Source: an uncultured Eubacteriales bacterium (GTDB taxonomy: Bacteria; Bacillota; Clostridia; Christensenellales; Aristaeellaceae). From it: a stretch of DNA of 51,721 nucleotides. The stretch spans positions 1 to 51,721 of the forward strand of contig CACXBB010000036.1 of the NCBI GenBank assembly GCA_902765735.1, read 5' to 3'. Below the pieces are notes generated by a model. That model searched no databases. It worked only from the letters and a program-made list of their open reading frames with translations, and was not told the DNA's origin. Both the position numbers and the translations under genes were made by a program. Positions 49,015 to 51,721 of this stretch are shown piece after piece (positions within the stretch are counted from its first letter, which is position 1; every line of letters starts with the position of its first letter).

Positions 49015-49526
49015 GCGTGATCGCCTCCCATCGCTTCCTTTTCTTTCTCGACGATCAGATACTGCTGCGCGATGATCTCGCGCACCTGGCTGACGGTCAT
49101 CTTCGGGTAGACCTTGCCGTTGATGCTCACCGCCGGGGCGATGCCGCAGGCGCCGATGCACCTAAGCGCGTCCAGCGTGAACATGCCGTCCTCGGTGGTC
49201 TCGCCGGGTTTGATCTTGAGCTCCTCAGAGAACTTGTCGATCACCTGCTGCGCGCCCTTCACGTAGCACGCCGTGCCCAGACAGCAGCCGATCACGAAAC
49301 GGCCCTTGGGCGTCAGCGAGAAGAACGAGTAGAACGTCACCACGCCGTAGATCTCCGCCACGGAGATGCCCGTCTCCTCGGAGACGATCTCCTGCACCTC
49401 CAGGGGGATGTAGCCGTATTCGTTCTGGATGTCGCTGAGGATCATCATCAGCGGCGTGTTCTCGTCCTTGTACCTGCCGCAGATCTCGCGAATCTTCTCC
49501 ACGGCTTCAGTCTTCAGGTGTCCCAT
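49011..49526 (-). CDS. hydC: NuoE-like subunit of the [FeFe]-hydrogenase
   Basis: The 171-residue thioredoxin-like [2Fe-2S] protein has 'EIYGVVTFYSFFSLTPKGR' near 58, then ligands in 'CLGTACYVKGA' near 81 and 'ALRCIGACGIAP' near 118, the NuoE pattern. It transfers electrons between the flavin and Fe-S centres of the complex. It is the first gene of hydCBA. ATG 49526 follows AAGGAGG; the longer frame starts in the leader. Confidence 0.94.
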   Translation of the reverse strand: MGHLKTEAVEKIREICGRYKDENTPLMMILSDIQNEYGYIPLEVQEIVSEETGISVAEIYGVVTFYSFFSLTPKGRFVIGCCLGTACYVKGAQQVIDKFSEELKIKPGETTEDGMFTLDALRCIGACGIAPAVSINGKVYPKMTVSQVREIIAQQYLIVEKEKEAMGGDHA

Positions 49527-49588
49527 GCGGTAATCCTCCTCCTTGTATCGTTGTCGGGGTTGTCCGTACAAACAAATCGCCTATCATA

Positions 49589-49614
49589 AATAGACATTTA
49601 TCTATTAAATTATA
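49589..49614 (-). promoter_or_regulatory. hydCBA promoter with overlapping inverted repeat
   Basis: On the minus strand TATAAT (complement of 49609-49614) is followed directly by AATAGA and, 6 bp on, TCTATT (complement of 49589-49606). This near-perfect inverted repeat sits where the first transcribed bases should be. No good -35 box is seen, which suggests an activator or weak basal expression. The downstream leader to 49527 shows no other feature. Confidence 0.55.
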
Positions 49615-49676
49615 GCATATTTGCACACAAAAGGAAAGATTATTTTGAGTTAATTCATGGTTTCCTGCGGAATGAT

Positions 49677-50144
49677 TCAATGGGGCTGCTCATTTTCGAG
49701 CATCTCCTCCACAAACCCCGCCGCCATCTCCACCAGCTCCGAGCAGGGGCGCTTCTTATAGAACTCCGGGGTGCGGGCCTCGGGTTCGCCGCCGGGCAGG
49801 GCGGCATGGGGGTCGCCGCCGGCGAGCAGCTCCCGGCAGATGATGGAGCCGTTGGCCTCCCGGAAGCGCGCGGCGAACTCCCGCACCCGGGCGTAGTGGT
49901 CCTTCTTGGCCTGGGCGTCCTTTGGGTCGGCATAGCCCTTCGCCATGCCCAGCACCATCGCCGCGCCGCTGACCGCGCCGCAGACCTTCCTCAGCCGCCC
50001 CAGCCCGCCGCCGAAGGACGACGCCACCCGCGCCGAGGTGTCCTGGTCCAGCCCGGTGACGTCCGTGAAGGCGCAGAACACCGCCTGCGCGCAGTTGTAG
50101 CCCTCCTGAAACAGTTCCTTTGCCCTTTCCCTGTGATTCACCAT
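49677..50144 (-). CDS. C_GCAxxG_C_C family putative redox protein
   Basis: The 155-residue protein matches PF09719. The N-terminal 'FQEGYNCAQAVFCAF' supplies the first Cys, 'KVCGAVSGAAMVLGM' the GCAxxG-like motif, and single Cys residues near 115 ('IICRELL') and 136 ('RPCSEL') complete the set. Such proteins are thought to bind a metal or redox cofactor; the function is unproven. ATG 50144 is chosen because GGAG is 9 bp upstream, whereas ATG 50150 leaves only 3 bp. It is placed just upstream of hydCBA on the same strand, so a link to electron transfer is possible. Confidence 0.85.
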   Translation of the reverse strand: MVNHRERAKELFQEGYNCAQAVFCAFTDVTGLDQDTSARVASSFGGGLGRLRKVCGAVSGAAMVLGMAKGYADPKDAQAKKDHYARVREFAARFREANGSIICRELLAGGDPHAALPGGEPEARTPEFYKKRPCSELVEMAAGFVEEMLENEQPH

Positions 50145-50235
50145 ATCCATTCGCTCCTTATAATATAATGTAATCAAAAATGATCGGATCGCGGTCCATG
50201 ACACCGGGCGATCGGGGGATCGCCCCTACGAAGGT

Positions 50236-50369
50236 GACGACCTCTTCCGTCTGGCCTTCGGCCAGCCACCTTCCCCTAAAGGGGAAGGCAAAGGTCACGT
50301 TCCCAAAAGCCTTCCCCTTCAGGGGAAGGTGGATTAATGCCGTCAGGCATTAAGACGGAAGAGGTCGTT
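50236..50369. repeat. Pair of inverted two-hairpin repeats, family C copies 3 and 4
   Basis: The left copy (50236-50289) has head GACGACCTCTTCCGTC, hairpin TGGCC-TTC-GGCCA, then CCACCTTCCCCT and AGGGGAAGG. The right copy (50309-50369) is the mirror image but with hairpin TAATGCC-GTCA-GGCATTA in the equivalent place. A fragment matching the MITE interior (GGACGCCATAAATGGCGTCC) lies at 50383-50402. The 50145-50403 gap holds no gene. Confidence 0.88.
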
Positions 50370-50403
50370 CCCCCAAATCTCACGGACGCCATAAATGGCG
50401 TCC

Positions 50404-51444
50404 CTACTGCCTCATCCTCCCACAGCTCCCCCGGCAGATCAGATGCACGGGGCAGACCACGGTCTGCGGCTTGCGGGGATCGCCATGGATGCGGGCGCGG
50501 AGCAGCTCAATGCCCTGCCGGGCCATCTCGGCGTAGTCGCAGCCGATGCTGCACAGCGGGATGGGGAAGGCCAGCGCGCCCTCGATGTTGTCGAAGCTGA
50601 CGATGCCGAAGTCGTCCACGCCGATGTCCGGGGAATTTTGCAGCGTGTAGAGCACGTGCCACGCCTGCACGTCGCAGAACACGAACAGCCCGTCGAAGCC
50701 CTCCGCCTTCAGCTTCCGGAGGTGGCCGACCAAGAACCGCACGTTCTCCGACAGGCTCCGGTTCGTGGCGGGCTGATCGTTCAGCACCCACACCCGGCGG
50801 TCCGCCTCCGGGATGCCCGCGTCGGCGCAGGCGTCCAGGAAGCCCTTGATGCGCTGCTCGCTGGAGAACACCACCGTGCTCCCGGACAGGTAGGCCAGCC
50901 GCTTTAACCCGTGCTCCACCAGGTGCATCGTCGCCAGGTACGCGCCCCGGGCCTCGTCGCACACCACGCTGTCCGCCTCCCCAGGGGCGAGACAGCGGGC
51001 CATCAGCACGAAGGGCATGCCCGCCTCCCTCAGCCGCCGGACGGTAGGCCGGCTGTCGGCGGTGGGGAACAGCAGTATGCCGTCCACCCGGCGGGCGATG
51101 GCCTGCTCCGCGAGCTGGCGCTCCAGCGCGGCGTCGTCCCGGCTGCACATGATCATCAGCGAGTAGCCCGCCTGCTGGGCGGCGTCCTGTATGGTGTCGG
51201 TCATAATGCCGTAGAAGGGGTTGGACATGTTGCCCAGTATCACCGCGAATATCCGCGTGCACCCGGACCGCAGGGAACTGGCGATCTGGTTGGGGGCGTA
51301 GCCCATCTGCCGGGCCACCGCGCAGATGCGCTCCCGGGTGGCCTCCGACAGCCTCTGGTCGCCCCGCAGCGCCCGGGAGACCGTGTTGACGGTGTAGCCG
51401 CACACGGCGGCGACATCCTTGAGTGTGACGCGGGACGTGTTCAT
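50404..51444 (-). CDS. LacI family transcriptional regulator
   Basis: The 346-residue protein has the LacI helix-turn-helix 'VTLKDVAAVCGYTVNTVSRA' with 'ERICAVARQMGYAPNQIASS' (6-60) and the family 'NMSNPFYGIMTDTIQDAA' near 72. 'FVFCDVQAWHVLYTL' lies near 255 and 'GIVSFDNIEG' near 279. It is divergent from a promoter with a TAACGTTA palindrome at the right edge, so it probably represses the operon that begins beyond the window. AAGGGG precedes ATG 51444. Confidence 0.92.
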   Translation of the reverse strand: MNTSRVTLKDVAAVCGYTVNTVSRALRGDQRLSEATRERICAVARQMGYAPNQIASSLRSGCTRIFAVILGNMSNPFYGIMTDTIQDAAQQAGYSLMIMCSRDDAALERQLAEQAIARRVDGILLFPTADSRPTVRRLREAGMPFVLMARCLAPGEADSVVCDEARGAYLATMHLVEHGLKRLAYLSGSTVVFSSEQRIKGFLDACADAGIPEADRRVWVLNDQPATNRSLSENVRFLVGHLRKLKAEGFDGLFVFCDVQAWHVLYTLQNSPDIGVDDFGIVSFDNIEGALAFPIPLCSIGCDYAEMARQGIELLRARIHGDPRKPQTVVCPVHLICRGSCGRMRQ

Positions 51445-51476
51445 GCCGAACCCCTTCTTTTCGCAATTCTGAGTAT

Positions 51477-51505
51477 ACTATAACATCAATTGACCGATTT
51501 TGCAA
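51477..51505 (-). promoter_or_regulatory. Promoter of the second lacI gene
   Basis: On the minus strand TTGCAA (complement of 51500-51505) and TATAGT (complement of 51477-51482) are 17 bp apart, 33 bp before the start codon. Confidence 0.65.
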
Positions 51506-51546
51506 ACATAAATATAAAAAAATGCGTCGATTGGCCAAAAAAGGGC

Positions 51547-51575
51547 TTGACAAATACAAAGGATAACGTTAACAT
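51547..51575 (+). promoter_or_regulatory. Promoter with LacI-type operator for an operon beyond the right edge
   Basis: TTGACA (51547-51552) and TAACAT (51570-51575) are 17 bp apart. The palindrome TAACGTTA (51564-51571) overlaps the -10 box and has the central CG of LacI/PurR-type operators. The sequence from 51576 to the end shows no start codon with a ribosome binding site and no recognisable gene. Confidence 0.7.
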
Positions 51576-51721
51576 AGGGGTAAGAGTGGGGAATAAGACG
51601 TTATACTTAATTTCTTCTGAATATGGGCAAGCATGCGAGTGGATTTTTCGTTCTGGCAAGGCGAAGACCCGCAGGCTTGCTGGCGGATAGCAGTCGCGCC
51701 ACTGCGCATAAGCGCAGGCGC

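Noticed and set aside
45400-49020. A 1,206-codon open frame on the plus strand, and similar long frames at 8204-10660 (+), 19207-21792 (-) and 32835-35471 (+).
   Set aside because: They lie antisense to well-identified genes. GC-rich codon usage leaves the opposite strand open. Their translations are low-complexity (His, Gly, Arg, Ala rich) and no ribosome binding sites support them.
49589-49606. Rex-binding site upstream of hydC.
   Set aside because: AATAGA-N6-TCTATT does not match the TTGTTAA/TTAACAA-type Rex consensus.
51490-51690. A 66-codon open frame at the right edge.
   Set aside because: It spans a clear promoter and operator, has no ribosome binding site and no recognisable similarity.

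Overview
The window reads as a chromosomal segment from a GC-rich, anaerobic, endospore-forming member of the Clostridia. The evidence is a spoVAC-spoVAD-spoVAE operon, a three-gene electron-bifurcating type [FeFe]-hydrogenase, a 2[4Fe-4S] clostridial ferredoxin, an EFR1-type flavodoxin/ferredoxin protein, a T-box leader, consensus sigma-A promoters and strong Shine-Dalgarno sites. I see no transposase, integrase, phage gene or CRISPR array. The left edge cuts a malic enzyme gene and the right edge cuts an operon whose promoter is visible.

Layout. 1-1669: malic enzyme end and 2-hydroxycarboxylate transporter. 1946-3991: an acidic poly-Asp protein, an EFR1 protein, and a class I glutamine-amidotransferase-like hydrolase whose 3' end overlaps the EFR1 gene. 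4231-6559: polar amino acid ABC transporter. 6675-14208: two MATE exporters, a membrane GGDEF/GGDEF-like/EAL protein, a PAP2 phosphatase with an XRE regulator, and a TetR regulator with its operator-promoter. 14492-22375: a seven-gene oligopeptide operon (binding protein, DppBCDF, transglutaminase-like protein, NusG/LoaP-like protein), then tRNA-Pro(GGG). 22921-27253: CBS-type pyrophosphatase, SDR oxidoreductase, class II aldolase, a small exported protein and ferredoxin. 27360-38242: a nine-gene sugar operon with a divergent LacI regulator. It holds an RbsABC-type importer, DUF2291, a FucI-like isomerase, a split transketolase, an FGGY kinase and an RbsD/FucU mutarotase. 38272-40358: spoVA operon. 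40448-43735: tryptophan-type T-box and a TrpXYZ-like transporter. 43808-45042: GarR-type dehydrogenase and a small membrane protein. 45346-49526: hydrogenase. 49677-51444: a C_GCAxxG_C_C protein and a second LacI regulator.

How the genes work together. The cell appears to import malate, amino acids, peptides, tryptophan and at least one sugar, and to dispose of electrons as H2 through ferredoxin and NADH. The sugar operon has isomerase, kinase and split transketolase but no aldolase. That set matches the transketolase-type route described for D-apiose; this assignment is inferred.

The most unusual signal is between the genes. Spacers between co-directional genes are repeatedly filled by structured repeats. 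Five start at or shortly after a stop codon with a purine-rich array of 7-bp units, and four of these have a complementary pyrimidine-rich array just before the next ribosome binding site. Other spacers carry two-hairpin repeats whose first stem changes sequence between copies but keeps pairing, a terminal-inverted-repeat MITE, or a 60-bp tandem hairpin repeat. All three ABC operons in which the binding-protein gene directly precedes the permease gene have such an element in that gap.
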